Notes: a model not told the origin generated them from the sequence alone. Shown: positions 48,431 to 56,993, counted from the first letter of the stretch. The stretch: 57,500 bases of DNA from Symbiodinium natans (GCA_905221605.1 CAJNDS010002160.1:490001-547500), one strand, 5' to 3'. Made by a program: numbers and translations.

Positions 48431-48579
48431 CAAAAAAAAATGGACCACCACTGGGGGCTCCCAAGGCTCATGCCGCAGGTGTGGCAGACGTCCGCACACT
48501 TGGCACGCTTGAGATGCTCGCGGAGGCAGCCATTTTTGATGAGAGCACAACAGCCGTTGCCTTGGTAGCCCAGTAACCA
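48430..48579 (-). CDS. Candidate Cys-rich exon (patch B)
   Basis: The minus frame reads WLLGYQGNGCCALIKNGCLR, then EHLKRAKCADVCHTCGMSLG. The CxxC (CHTC) and further Cys suggest zinc binding. It is a diverged duplicate of the patch at 49160-49262, where the matching position reads PCRFCDQD in the same frame. Conservation of CxxC between duplicates favours the minus strand. Family not recognised. Confidence 0.4.
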
Positions 48580-48651
48580 TGGGTTAAGGGTTTAGGGTTT
48601 AGGGTTTAGGGTTTAGGGTTTAGGGTTTAGGGCTTAGGGTTTAGGGTTTAG

Positions 48652-48759
48652 GGCTACCAGGTTGCAACGGGTGTAGCCAGCCAGCCTCTGTAGATGTTGG
48701 CAAGCCTTGGACTCAGCCAGCAACTTGGAAAAACAAACAACCGAAATGCTGCTTGTGGG
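48652..48759 (-). CDS. Candidate exon, unknown protein
   Basis: The minus frame reads VVCFSKLLAESKACQHLQRL, then AGYTRCNLVA. It has a protein-like helical pattern and lies between two TTTAGGG arrays, in the series of minus-strand patches. Confidence 0.33.
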
Positions 48760-48965
48760 TTTAGGGTTTAGGGTTCAGGGTTTAGGGTTTAGGGTTTAAG
48801 GTATAGGGTTTAGGGTTTAGGGTTTAGGGTTTAGGGTTTAGATGGGTTTAGGGTTTAGATGGGTTTAGGGTTTGGGGTTTAGGGTTTAGGATTTAGGGTT
48901 TAGGGTTTCGGGTTTAGGGTTTAGGGTTTAGGGTTTAGGGTTTAGGGTTTAGGGTTCAGGGCTTA
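48760..48965 (+). repeat. TTTAGGG array
   Basis: About 26 units, with two TTTAGATGGG decamers and some TTCAGGG. A shorter array lies at 48583-48652. Confidence 0.95.
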
Positions 48966-49159
48966 CCCCAAAAAAGCAAAAAACAAAAGGATGCTACTGA
49001 ACAGCCTGGAGCCTGTTTAGATCTCTGGTGACAGAACATGCCCTCCTCCCCTCCTTGGTCGCCCAGGAACCTAGCTACCTTTTTGGGGTTGGTTACTTTA
49101 TAAGGAAACCGAACCCTAAACCCTAAACCCTAAACCCTAAACCCGAAAAGGGATTTTAA

Positions 49160-49262
49160 AAAAAAAGGTACTACTGGGCCAGCCAAGCCTCCACCCACAT
49201 CCTGGTCGCAGAAGCGGCAGGGCCGAGCGGGCATGCGGCCCGCAGCACGTTTGCCTGGGTTG
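49160..49262 (-). CDS. Candidate Cys-rich exon (patch B', duplicate)
   Basis: The minus frame reads RAAGRMPARPCRFCDQDVGG, then GLAGPVV. It aligns with patch B around CxxC and the following Gly/Leu/Pro. Both have A-runs at the left end and a TTTAGGG array at the right end, so the whole module with its arrays was duplicated. Confidence 0.33.
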
Positions 49263-49266
49263 GCTC

Positions 49267-49482
49267 AGGGTTTAGGGTTTAGGGTTTGGGGTTTAGGGTT
49301 TAGGGTTTAGGGTTTAGGGTTTACGGTTTAGGGTTTAGGGTTTAGGGTTTAGGGTTTAGGGTTTAGGGTTTAGGGTGAAGGGTTCAGGGTTTAGGGTTTA
49401 GGGTTTAGGGTTTAGGGTTTAGGGTTTAGGGTTTAGGGTTTAGGGTTTAGGGTTTAGGGTTTAGGGTTTAGGGTTTAGGGCC
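49267..49482 (+). repeat. TTTAGGG array
   Basis: About 30 units, mostly perfect. Confidence 0.97.
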
Positions 49483-49529
49483 CCTTATAAACCCAAATGA
49501 GGAAAATAGAACATGACCCAAAGACCAAC

Positions 49530-49637
49530 CTAGCTGCAATTCCAGGAGGCGCAGTGATGTGCAAAGATGCCAGAAGGGTTCCTGAGGATGACACCGTCGC
49601 AGGAGCAGCAGAGCCCATAGCCGGCCTTGCAGGGGAA
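49530..49637 (-). CDS. Candidate terminal Cys-rich exon
   Basis: TTCTGATTCCCCTGCAAG is an excellent 3' splice site (pyrimidine tract, AG, then G). It is followed by AGYGLCCSCDGVILRNPSGI, then FAHHCASWNCS and TAG. CxxC and CC resemble patches B and B'. The acceptor and Cys pattern make this one of the better-supported exons. Confidence 0.42.
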   Translation of the reverse strand, partial: FPCKAGYGLCCSCDGVILRNPSGIFAHHCASWNCS

Positions 49638-49649
49638 TCAGAAATCACC

Positions 49650-49735
49650 CCCTAAACCCTAAACCCTAAACCCTAAACCCTAAACCCTAAGAACTAAGAA
49701 CCCTAAACCCTAAACCCTAAACCCTAAACCCTCCT
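49650..49735 (-). repeat. CCCTAAA array
   Basis: About 11 units with CTAAGAA interruptions. A second array lies at 49852-49905. Confidence 0.95.
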
Positions 49736-49736
49736 G

Positions 49737-49833
49737 ATCCCTTGTGCCTTGTCTTGAATGACTCTGCAAGCTTCATCCTCTTTTTGATGCCCGTGCATGC
49801 TCCAAGCGGCCACACCTTGGCTTTCATGTCGGG
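49737..49833 (-). CDS. Candidate exon, basic segment
   Basis: The minus frame reads PDMKAKVWPLGACTGIKKRM, then KLAESFKTRHKGSGG. It is Lys-rich and protein-like, and upstream (in the minus sense) of the Cys-rich exon at 49530-49637, with which it may be spliced. Confidence 0.36.
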
Positions 49834-49952
49834 TTTAGGGTTTCAAATGCCCTAAACCCTAAACCCTAAACCCTAAACCCTAAACCCTAAACCCTAAACC
49901 CTAAGCCTGAACCCCCAAACAAGAGTGATTCCAAGGCCAGGTGTGCTAGAGC

Positions 49953-50030
49953 TCAAGGCGCAGGTTTATGGCGAAAATCTGCATCCTCAACAGCCAAAAA
50001 CACCCCCTGGTAGAAGCCACCAATTATAAG
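49953..50030 (-). CDS. Candidate exon, unknown protein
   Basis: The minus frame reads LIIGGFYQGVFLAVEDADFR and stops at 49953-49955. It is short and protein-like, on the same strand as its neighbours at 48-50 kb. Confidence 0.3.
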   Translation of the reverse strand, partial: LIIGGFYQGVFLAVEDADFRHKPAP

Positions 50031-50069
50031 CCATCTAAACCCCCTCAACTCCGAGTCAACTCCTAAGAC

Positions 50070-50160
50070 CTAAACCCCTAAACCCTAAACCCTAAACCCT
50101 AAACCCTAAACCCTAAACCCTAAACCCTAAACCCTAAACCCTAAACCCTAAACCCCCAAC
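50070..50160 (-). repeat. CCCTAAA array
   Basis: About 12 units. Confidence 0.95.
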
Positions 50161-50178
50161 CCTTAAGCCCCAAGCGTA

Positions 50179-50298
50179 ACAGACGCGGTGCGCGCGCCGC
50201 AGAATTCGCATGAGGCCAGCGGGCCATGGTCGGGTGTTGACATGCGGCTGCCAGAGTTGGGAGCCGTGTCCTCTGCAGGGCTCTTCTACGGTTTGTAG
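50179..50298 (+). CDS. Candidate exon, unknown protein
   Basis: The plus frame reads TDAVRAPQNSHEASGPWSGV, then DMRLPELGAVSSAGLFYGL, and stops at 50296-50298. It is protein-like and lies between a CCCTAAA array and TTTAGGG words. Confidence 0.33.
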   Translation, partial: TDAVRAPQNSHEASGPWSGVDMRLPELGAVSSAGLFYGL

Positions 50299-50409
50299 GG
50301 TTTAAGGGTTTAGGGTTTAGGGTGTTTGGGGTTTAGGGTTTAGGGTTTAGGGTGTTTGGGGTTTAGGGTGTTTGGAGTTTAGGGTTTAGGGTTTAGGGTT
50401 TAAGGTGTA

Positions 50410-50593
50410 TTCGCACGCGCGCACGCACGTACTGCATACTGTACGTACGTACTGGACGTACTGTATGTATGTATGTATGTATGTATGTATGTATGTATGT
50501 ATGTATGTATGTATGTATGTATGTATGTATGTACGTATGTTGTTGTTGTGCTATACGTTGCGCTCCTTATACGTGTGCGAATGTGTGTGTGTG

Positions 50594-50625
<32 letters not shown>

Positions 50626-51020
50626 TGTATGTATGTATGTATGTATGTATGTATGTATGTATGTATGTATGTATGTATGTATGTATGTATGTATGTATGT
50701 ATGTACGTATATATATATATATTCATATACGCACACACCTAGAGAGAGAGACAGAGAGAGAGAGAGCGACGAAACACAAAAAACTTCGTTATATAGATAC
50801 ATCTTTATGGCTATGGATGTATATACACCTATCGAGTTTATATATATATATATATATATATCTACACCTACATATCGAGATACCTAGAAGTCTGTTGTCT
50901 ATGTACCTGCACATGTGCATATGTCTATATACAAACCTTTGTTTATATCTATATCTATATCTACATCCACATATATAGGTGCTATGTATCTATCTGTAAA
51001 AACCAAATAATCATTTTTGC
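50410..51020 (+). repeat. (TATG)n microsatellites and TA/GA-rich low-complexity DNA
   Basis: (GTAT)n runs at 50463-50533 and 50597-50710 flank a unique 60-bp piece; (TA)n, (GA)n and ATCTATAT words follow. The Tyr/Met/Val/Cys-repeat ORFs here (up to about 169 codons) are products of the tetranucleotide. Confidence 0.95.
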
Positions 51021-51104
51021 ATTACATACCTACATACATGTATGTATATGCTCCCCACCCATCCCACCACCCCACCCCCCACACCCCGACCAACAGTTCT
51101 CAAA

Positions 51105-51179
51105 ATTATGGTCCCTTTTTGGGGTACCCTAAACAAGAGGGGCCGCCTTACAATAGGTACCCCCAAAAAAGACCATAAT
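51105..51179. repeat. Foldback with ATTATGGTC arms
   Basis: ATTATGGTCCCTTTTTGGGG at 51105 is mirrored by the sequence ending ...GACCATAAT at 51179. The arms are about 24 bases around a 27-base loop. Confidence 0.6.
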
Positions 51180-51296
51180 GTATATGTAGACAAACCACCA
51201 TATGGACGGCAGGGCGGAGCAGCGCTTCGTGTATGGAGAATATATATATATATATATATAGACAGAGAGAGAGAGAGAGGAAGAGAGAGAGCCATA

Positions 51297-51423
51297 CTTA
51301 AAGGTTCAGGGGACTTAGTAAGCGGGGCTATAAGCAAGATAACTATACTTAGAACTACTTCTAACCCCAATTAAGGCACCTATACCCTGTATCCCTACTT
51401 ACTAAGTTCCCCGATCCTCCAAG
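51297..51423. repeat. MITE-like foldback element, family B
   Basis: CTTAAAGGTTCAGGGGACTT at 51297 is mirrored by AAGTTCCCCGATCCTCCAAG ending at 51423. TA flanks both ends, as expected of a Tc1/mariner-type target duplication. Arms share CTTGGAGG with the 54986 family. Confidence 0.6.
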
Positions 51424-51428
51424 TACCC

Positions 51429-51539
51429 TGCCCCGAAAGGCCCTACATTGAAGCAGTCCCAACATACGGAATTGCCCTCCTACAGGAGCACCTCTTTCGG
51501 TCGCCGCATCAGTCGAGGCGCAGGCTTTTTAGGGTTTAG
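51429..51539 (+). CDS. Candidate exon, unknown protein
   Basis: The frame reads CPERPYIEAVPTYGIALLQE, then HLFRSPHQSRRRLF, and stops in the TTTAGGG array. It is protein-like, with no family recognised. Confidence 0.32.
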   Translation, partial: CPERPYIEAVPTYGIALLQEHLFRSPHQSRRRLFRV

Positions 51540-51549
51540 GGTTTAGGGT

Positions 51550-51680
51550 TTAGGGTTTAGGGGTTTAGGGGTTTAGGGGTTGAGGGGTTTAGGGGTTTAG
51601 GGGTTTAGGGGTTTAGGGGTTTAGGGGTTTAGGGGTTTCGGGGTTTAGGGGTTTAGGGGTTTAGGGTTTAGGGTTTGGGG
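51550..51680 (+). repeat. (TTTAGGGG)n octamer block
   Basis: About 14 octamers within TTTAGGG sequence. A long TTTAGGG array follows at 51975-52155 and a shorter one at 52318-52385. Confidence 0.95.
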
Positions 51681-52439
51681 TTCAGGGTTTAGGGGCCTCA
51701 TGGTCTAAACGTGTCTGGCCTCGGAGAGACGCGGCGCGTGCTCCCTTGCCGCACGGCGCTGTTGCATCGATTCCAACGCTGCTGCCTGCACCAATAAGGG
51801 GGTACAAGGAGGGTTTAGGGTTTAGGGTTTAGGTACCCCTAAAAGGGACTTTTACCCTTCTTCCCCTTAGAACCCATGTATAGCCCCTATATACACCGTA
51901 TATAGTCTGTACCGTACCTAATTAATCCTTTATAAACAACCCCTGAATGAGTCAAGGGTTTAGCGTTCAGGGTTTATAGGGTTTAGGGTTTAGGGTTTAG
52001 GGTGTAGGGTGTAGGGGTTAGGGTTTAGGGTTTAGGGTTTAGGGTTTAGGGTTTAGGGTTTAGGGTTTAGGGTTTAGGGTTTAGGCTTTAGGGTTTAGGG
52101 TTCAGGGTTTAGGGTTCAGGGTTTAGGGTTTAGGGTTTAGGGTTTAGGGTTTGACATCTTAAACCCTAAACCTTGGGGACCACAAGCTGAAACGCCAAGC
52201 AAGGCGGAAATCTAAAGCCTTGAAGGTTCAGGATTCAACCGGGCTTGCGTGGCTTGGGGCTTAAGGATTGGGACGTGTAGGGTCATAAGTACAAGTCGGA
52301 TTGGGTTTTGGGGTTCAGGGTTTAGGGTTTAGGGTTTAGGGTTTAGGGTTTAGGGTTTAGGGTCTAGGGTTTAGGGTTTAGGGTAGCCTATACCTTACCA
52401 ATTGTATGCGAGCTTCGACTCCGAGCTTTCCACGTAGAA

Positions 52440-52680
52440 CCGATGGCTTAAGACTTCAAGCTTCTAACCACTGCCAACTTGCAACTGCAAACTGACAACT
52501 GGTTACTTACAACTTCAAAGCACTAGCTGCTAACTTCGAACTCCGAACTTCTGACTTAGAACTGAAAACTAGAAAACTGAAACTCGCAACAAACAACAAA
52601 ATACTGACTTACAACTTGCAACCTACAACTTTCAAACTTACAACTTCTAACTTACAACTTGTAACTTGCAACTTGTACCC
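52440..52680. repeat. AACTTACAACTT-type degenerate repeat, left part
   Basis: Words AACTTACAACTT, AACTTGCAACTT and AACTTCTAACTT follow each other with a spacing of 7-10 bases. They are unlike the telomere-type repeats. The right part is at 52975-53480. Confidence 0.85.
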
Positions 52681-52691
52681 TTTAACCCTTC

Positions 52692-52964
52692 GTGCCAGGG
52701 TGGTGCTTGGAATCTTGGGCACTGCCCCATTGCACCAAGGGCGTACTGCAATGTGTAACGTGTCCAGCCTGTGGGGACTCGGCTATATGCTCCGTGCTCC
52801 TTGTGTTGCTGGGCTTGTTCATATTGTCTTACTCTAGCTTAACCGATTTTCGGGCTTTAGCCCTGCTTCGTCCCCCAAAGAGGGATCAGAGGAGAAAGAG
52901 CTGTGGATCTCAGAAGTTGGCTGTCTTACAAAATGTTCATCCAACACTCAGCCGGCACTTCTGA
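52692..52964 (+). CDS. Candidate small Cys-rich membrane protein, 90 codons
   Basis: ATG at 52692 opens a frame to 52964 with MPGWCLESWALPHCTKGVLQ, a Cys cluster CVTCPACGDSAIC, then a hydrophobic segment VLLVLLGLFILSYSS and a basic tail (RPPKRDQRRKSC). CxxCxxC followed by a membrane helix is a plausible small zinc-binding membrane protein. It is the only long non-repetitive patch inside the AACTTACAACTT region. The family is not recognised. Earlier in-frame or overlapping starts are possible. Confidence 0.42.
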   Translation: MPGWCLESWALPHCTKGVLQCVTCPACGDSAICSVLLVLLGLFILSYSSLTDFRALALLRPPKRDQRRKSCGSQKLAVLQNVHPTLSRHF

Positions 52965-52974
52965 CTTTTCAGGA

Positions 52975-53480
52975 ATTGAAACTTGCAACATACAACGTAA
53001 TGCTACAATGTATACAACTTACAGCTTACAGCTTAGACCTTAGAACTTGAAACTTAAACATCATGCTTACAATTTTCAGCTTGAAACTTATAACTCAAAG
53101 AAGCAACTTACAAGTTAACAAACAGCCAACAACTGGCAACGTGTGAACGCCGTAAAACTTATACCTCACAGTTTTTCCCTTGAAGCTTTTAACTTCAAGC
53201 TTCTCACATATAACTTCTATCGTCTACCTACAACGTCCTATTCCTTCCCTAACGAAATGGAACTTAGAACTTACACCTTATAGCGCACAGCTTGCAACTC
53301 ATAACCTACAGCTTAGAACTTAAGCTTATAACTTAAAACTTACACTTGCATCTTCAAACTTATGACTTCCGACTTCTGACGGAAAACTTATCGCTCGCAA
53401 TTTGCAGCTTAAACTTGCAGCCCCAACCTTTTAGCTGATAGCCTGCAACTTTTAACTTATTACTTGCAACTTGTATCTCT
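52975..53480. repeat. AACTTACAACTT-type degenerate repeat, right part
   Basis: About 500 bp of the same words (AACTTA.AACTT, ACTTACA.CTT, AACTTGCA) in one orientation. No gene. Confidence 0.85.
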
Positions 53481-53489
53481 CAACCTGCA

Positions 53490-53575
53490 CCCCCCAAACC
53501 CCAAACCCCAAACCCCAAACCCCAAACCCCAAACCCCAAACCCCAAACCCTAAACCCTAAACCCTAAACCCTCAA
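53490..53575 (-). repeat. CCCCAAA block then CCCTAAA
   Basis: Nine CCCCAAA units and three or four CCCTAAA. The complementary TTTGGGG type occurs at 53700-53757. Confidence 0.95.
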
Positions 53576-53674
53576 ATCCCCGAGCTGCAAGCCTCGGGAG
53601 ACGCGGTACGGGGCCGCTTCACTTCAGCGCGGGACGCCTCCGCCGGCCTCTTCGGAACTGGGTTTAGGGCCTAG
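53573..53674 (+). CDS. Candidate exon, unknown protein
   Basis: The frame reads IPELQASGDAVRGRFTSARD, then ASAGLFGTG, and stops after TTTAGG. It is protein-like, with no family recognised. Confidence 0.3.
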   Translation, partial: QIPELQASGDAVRGRFTSARDASAGLFGTGFRA

Positions 53675-54199
53675 GGTCAGGGATAGGGGTTTAGGGTTTT
53701 GGGGTTTGGGATTTGGGGTTTGGGGTTTGGGGTTTGGGGTTTGGGGTTTGGGGTTTAGGATTTCGGGTTTAGGGTTTAAAGTCTAGGGGATTTGGGATTA
53801 GGGTTTAGGGGTTCAGGTTTTTTAGGCTTCAGGGTTTAGGGGTTCATATAGGGTTCAGGGTTTAGGGTTAGGGTTCAGGGTTTCGGGTTAGGGTTCATGT
53901 AGGGTTCAGGGTTTAGGGTTTATGTAGGGTTTTTTCGGGGCAACCCTGCAAGCCCGCCAAAAGGCATGTAATTGTATAAAAAAGGCGCGCGCTGCTACGG
54001 GATGATTAGGGGTCTGGAAACCCTAAACCCTAAACCCTAAACCCTAAACCCTACACCCTACACCCTACACCTTAAACCCTAACCCTAGCCGTGAACCCTA
54101 CGCCCCTGAACACTAAACCCACTTCTATGGGCCTTTTGCGGTTCCAGTGATGGAGGTTTGGGGGGGCTCAGGCTCAGAGACTCCTGCGAAGAAGTTGAA

Positions 54200-54450
54200 G
54201 AGTTTAGGGTTTAGGGTTTAGGGTTTAAGGTTTAGGGTTTAGGGTTTAGGGTTTAGGGGTTTAGGGTTTAGGGTTTAGGGTTTAGGGTTTAGGGTTTAGG
54301 GTTTAGGGTGTAGGGTGTAGGGTTTAGGGTTTAGGGGTTTAGGGTTTAGGGTTTAGGGTTTAGGGTTTAGGGTTTAGGGTTTAGGGTTTAGGGTTTAGGG
54401 TTTAGGGTTTAGGGTTTAGGGTTTAGGGTTTAGGGTTTAGGGTTGAGGGT
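54200..54450 (+). repeat. TTTAGGG array
   Basis: About 34 units with TTTAGGGG and TGTAGGG variants. Confidence 0.97.
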
Positions 54451-54658
54451 CGAAGCCGAGAGGTTCAACTTAAGGGCGGAGAATTTTCAGGCTTCCCCAT
54501 GCACATCTACACCTTACGCCCCAAAACCCTACATTCCTAATGTTTAAACCCTAAACCCCTAAACCTAAACTCTTTAAACTTCTGAAAAAATGCCCTAAAC
54601 CCAAAAACCTCTAAATCCTAGCTAGCCTAAACCCCGAAACCCTTAAGGCCTAAACTCA

Positions 54659-54739
54659 CTATCTTCCATGAACCTTGTAGGGCCTCTTCGAAGATGCCCC
54701 GGCGGAGGGCCGAGCCCTCTGGAGCCTCATGGGATATGG
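54659..54739 (-). CDS. Candidate terminal exon, basic segment
   Basis: The minus frame reads PYPMRLQRARPSAGASSKRP, then YKVHGR and TAG at 54659-54661. It is short; the other minus frame is also open. Confidence 0.25.
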   Translation of the reverse strand, partial: PYPMRLQRARPSAGASSKRPYKVHGR

Positions 54740-54985
54740 CTTTAGGGCTAAGGGTTCCGGGTTGAGGGCCGGGTCCATAGGGGTTAAGGGTTGAGGGCTG
54801 AGTTTCATACGCGAACTGTAAACCCTAGTAAACCCTAGACCTAAACCCTCAACCCGCCCGCCACCTCTCACCTCTGTTGGGGTAAGGCGGGCGCAGTCGA
54901 GCGCCCAGCGAGACCAGGGCAGGCTCTGCAAACCGGCAGAGCCTACCAGGCACATAACTCAGGGGCTCGCGAAGCCAAGAGTCGC

Positions 54986-55131
54986 CTACTTGGAGGTTTG
55001 TGGTACTTATTAACCAATGATGACTGTCCTTTTCGCCCACTTATAAGCCCCTTAAGTGCCCTAAGATGGTTACAAGCACAGCTATGAGTACAGTTCTCAT
55101 TGGTGAATAAGTACCATGAGCCTCCAAGTAG
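54986..55131. repeat. MITE-like foldback element, intact copy
   Basis: About 42-base terminal inverted repeats: CTACTTGGAGGTTTGTGGTA at the left and, inverted, CTACTTGGAGGCTCATGGTA at the right, continuing to ACTGT. The outer bases can be read as TA|CTTGGAGG...CCTCCAAG|TA, a TA target duplication. The 60-base centre has TATAAGCCCCTTAAG. Confidence 0.8.
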
Positions 55132-55234
55132 CTTTGTCACTAGATAATGTATTTCCGTAAACGACCAAATTTGCTCGCCAGGGTTGTTTAGGGGGCACAG
55201 CCTAAACACCTGCTCAAAGCTGCCTGGTGCTTAC

Positions 55235-55636
55235 TCACCTTGTTGTGAGCCCCTGGGAGGCCCCTGGTAGGCTCCTGGGCGCATTTCTGGGACGCCCTGA
55301 CAGGTGGGTTGTGGCAGTTCCTGGCACATCTGGCAGGCCTGGGAGCAAGCGTCTCTCAGCACAGTACCTGAATTTTCGCTCAGATGCTTTCAGTCTCCCG
55401 CGTAAGACAACAACATCTTTGTGGCAACCAGTTTTCGCCACGCACCTGAGCAATCTGCAGTCGATGAGAAAAAGAATGCGAAGGCCCTCCGGCCGAAGAC
55501 GTCCCCCGGTGTGAAACCCAAAATACCTAAAACTTCGCTCGGATGCGTCGAGCTCGTTGACTTTCGCCCTGCACCTTGCCATTCCGGACTCGAGGAGAAA
55601 GCTATGAGAAGGCCCTCCAGACGTCCCCAACCGCAA
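55235..55636 (-). CDS. Candidate protein of 133 codons with an internal repeat
   Basis: The minus frame is open from 55636 to 55235 with ATG at the start, the longest non-repeat frame in this half of the window. It contains two related segments, one ending ELDASERSFRYFGF and one ending RLKASERKFRYCAE, each preceded by SFLLESG or LFLIDCR and a Cys. This points to an internal duplication kept in frame. A plus frame at 55227-55514 is also open but does not show the repeat as well. Family not recognised. Confidence 0.42.
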   Translation of the reverse strand: MRLGTSGGPSHSFLLESGMARCRAKVNELDASERSFRYFGFHTGGRLRPEGLRILFLIDCRLLRCVAKTGCHKDVVVLRGRLKASERKFRYCAERRLLPGLPDVPGTATTHLSGRPRNAPRSLPGASQGLTTR

Positions 55637-55644
55637 AACCTAGG

Positions 55645-55755
55645 ATTCAGGGTTTAGGGTTTAGGGTTGAGGGGTTTAGGGTTTAGGGTTTAGGGTTTAG
55701 GGTTTAGGGTTTAGGGGTTTAGGGGTTTAGGGGTTTAGGGTTTAGGGTCTAAGTT
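55645..55755 (+). repeat. TTTAGGG array with octamers
   Basis: About 14 units, some TTTAGGGG. Confidence 0.95.
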
Positions 55756-56019
55756 TTCTCCCGGAAGCTGCTACAGGTCCTCGTCTGTGTAAACTTGACT
55801 TGCAATCAAACTCCACAAGTGCAGCCTACAAGCCCCGAAGCATAGTGTCTTCTGCGGAGGTATGTACGGTCGGCTTGGCTCGCTCTGGTTGGCTTCGTTT
55901 TGAATAGCGTTTGGGCGGCATGTCTGCAGACCACTGCGCGCTTGCCAGCGCGCGACCTCGCCGAGCACGCCCTAAACCCTGAACCCTAGGCCCTAAACCC
56001 TAAACCCTAGACCCTAAAT

Positions 56020-56145
56020 CGGAAATTTGTCTCCAAGTGGCAGAGCATCCAGGTTTTGGATGATCCCTCAGCCACAACAGCGGAAAAACGTGCTGCTTCG
56101 TGTGGATCGGGGTTTGGGGTTAAGTGTTCGGGGTTTAGGGTTTAG
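56020..56145 (+). CDS. Candidate exon, unknown protein
   Basis: The frame reads KFVSKWQSIQVLDDPSATTA, then EKRAASCGSG, and enters repeat sequence. It is protein-like; no family is recognised. Confidence 0.33.
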   Translation, partial: RKFVSKWQSIQVLDDPSATTAEKRAASCGSGFGVKCSGFRV

Positions 56146-56225
56146 GGTTCGGGGTTTGGGGTTTAGGGTTTAGGGTATAAGGCCGACTATTCTAGGATCA
56201 GGGCAGATCTATCTCAAGCAAGGGC

Positions 56226-56336
56226 TCAGAAGTTCTTGATGCACTCGTCTCTGCGGAATCTCTGGCGGCAGTTGGGGCAGTCGTAGCGCTGCCCTTCGCC
56301 AATCATCTTGTCGAACTGGGATGCAGGCTTCAACAT
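56226..56336 (-). CDS. RING-finger gene, last exon
   Basis: The minus frame reads PASQFDKMIGEGQRYDCPNC, then RQRFRRDECIKNF, with TGA at 56226-56228. CPNCR is the last zinc-binding pair of a C3HC4 RING finger; the first six ligands lie in the exon at 56504-56626. The exon probably starts after TTGAAG (56328) or at the in-frame ATG 56336-56334. RING domains bind E2 enzymes in ubiquitin ligases. Confidence 0.6.
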   Translation of the reverse strand: MLKPASQFDKMIGEGQRYDCPNCRQRFRRDECIKNF

Positions 56337-56503
56337 AAGGGTTATATAGGGATTACTATTTTTGGAGTAGTTCTTAAGCAACTAGTAGTCAAGGGTCCGA
56401 AAACACTAAACCCTGGAAACACTTAAACTCCTAAACCCAAAAAGCCCTAAACCCCAAAAACCCTAAAACCCTAAACCCCGAAACCTAAACCCAAAACCCT
56501 AAA
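56337..56503 (-). other. Presumed intron of the RING-finger gene, rich in the telomere heptamer
   Basis: In the sense direction it consists largely of TTTAGGG, TTTTGGG and TTTAGGA words plus part of a TTGCTTAAG foldback (56360-56385). Several stops close all frames. It separates the two halves of one RING domain. Confidence 0.5.
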
Positions 56504-56626
56504 CTGCTGCCGGAAGGTTGCGCAATCCTGGCAGAAGGTGTGGCCGCATTTGGAGACAAGTGGGGCGTGGTCCCCGTCGTCGAAGTCTTCGCAGCAAAGC
56601 TCGCAAGAAACTTCGATCCTGAGACT
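56504..56626 (-). CDS. RING-finger gene, upstream exon
   Basis: The minus frame reads SLRIEVSCELCCEDFDDGDH, then APLVSKCGHTFCQDCATFRQ. It gives C-x2-C-x(15)-C-x-H-x2-C-x2-C, the first part of a C3HC4 RING. Upstream (plus 56627-56640) the sequence turns into TTTAGG-type words after an AAAG|TCTC junction that may be the acceptor. The donor is somewhere between 56504 and 56520. It may act as an E3 ubiquitin ligase. Confidence 0.6.
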
Positions 56627-56740
56627 TTCGGGTTTAGGAGTTTCGGGGTTTGGGGTCACAGGTCTCAAGGGGGTAGCCCTAAGCCCGAAACCCGAAACCC
56701 TAAACCCTAAACCCTATACCCCCTCTGGGGTTTAGGGTAG

Positions 56741-56812
56741 GCCCATGTGGAGGATCAGACCTTCAACTTCTCGGAGTTTACCACCACGGCAGCACCCCAT
56801 AGCGGCCCCTAA
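56741..56812 (+). CDS. Candidate terminal exon, 23 codons
   Basis: TTTAGGGTAG is followed by GCC and a frame AHVEDQTFNFSEFTTTAAPH ending at TAA 56810-56812. An AG|G junction formed by repeat sequence is in the right place. It is short, so it could be chance. Confidence 0.28.
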   Translation, partial: AHVEDQTFNFSEFTTTAAPHSGP

Positions 56813-56993
56813 CCCCAAAACCTCGACTAGAACCCAGAGTAACGTAGGGTTTAGGGTCTAGGATCTAGGATCTAGGGCTTAGGGTTTAAGGATAGGAATG
56901 AGCAGGGTTTCAGACCGAAATTCAAAACGGAGAAATGCGGATAAAACGCTGGGGCCTTGTCTAACCCCATCATCAAATGCGGGCCAAGCCCTA

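Noticed and set aside
50400-50978. Tyr/Met/Cys/Val and Thr/His/Ile repeat ORFs
   Set aside because: They are products of (TATG)n on both strands.
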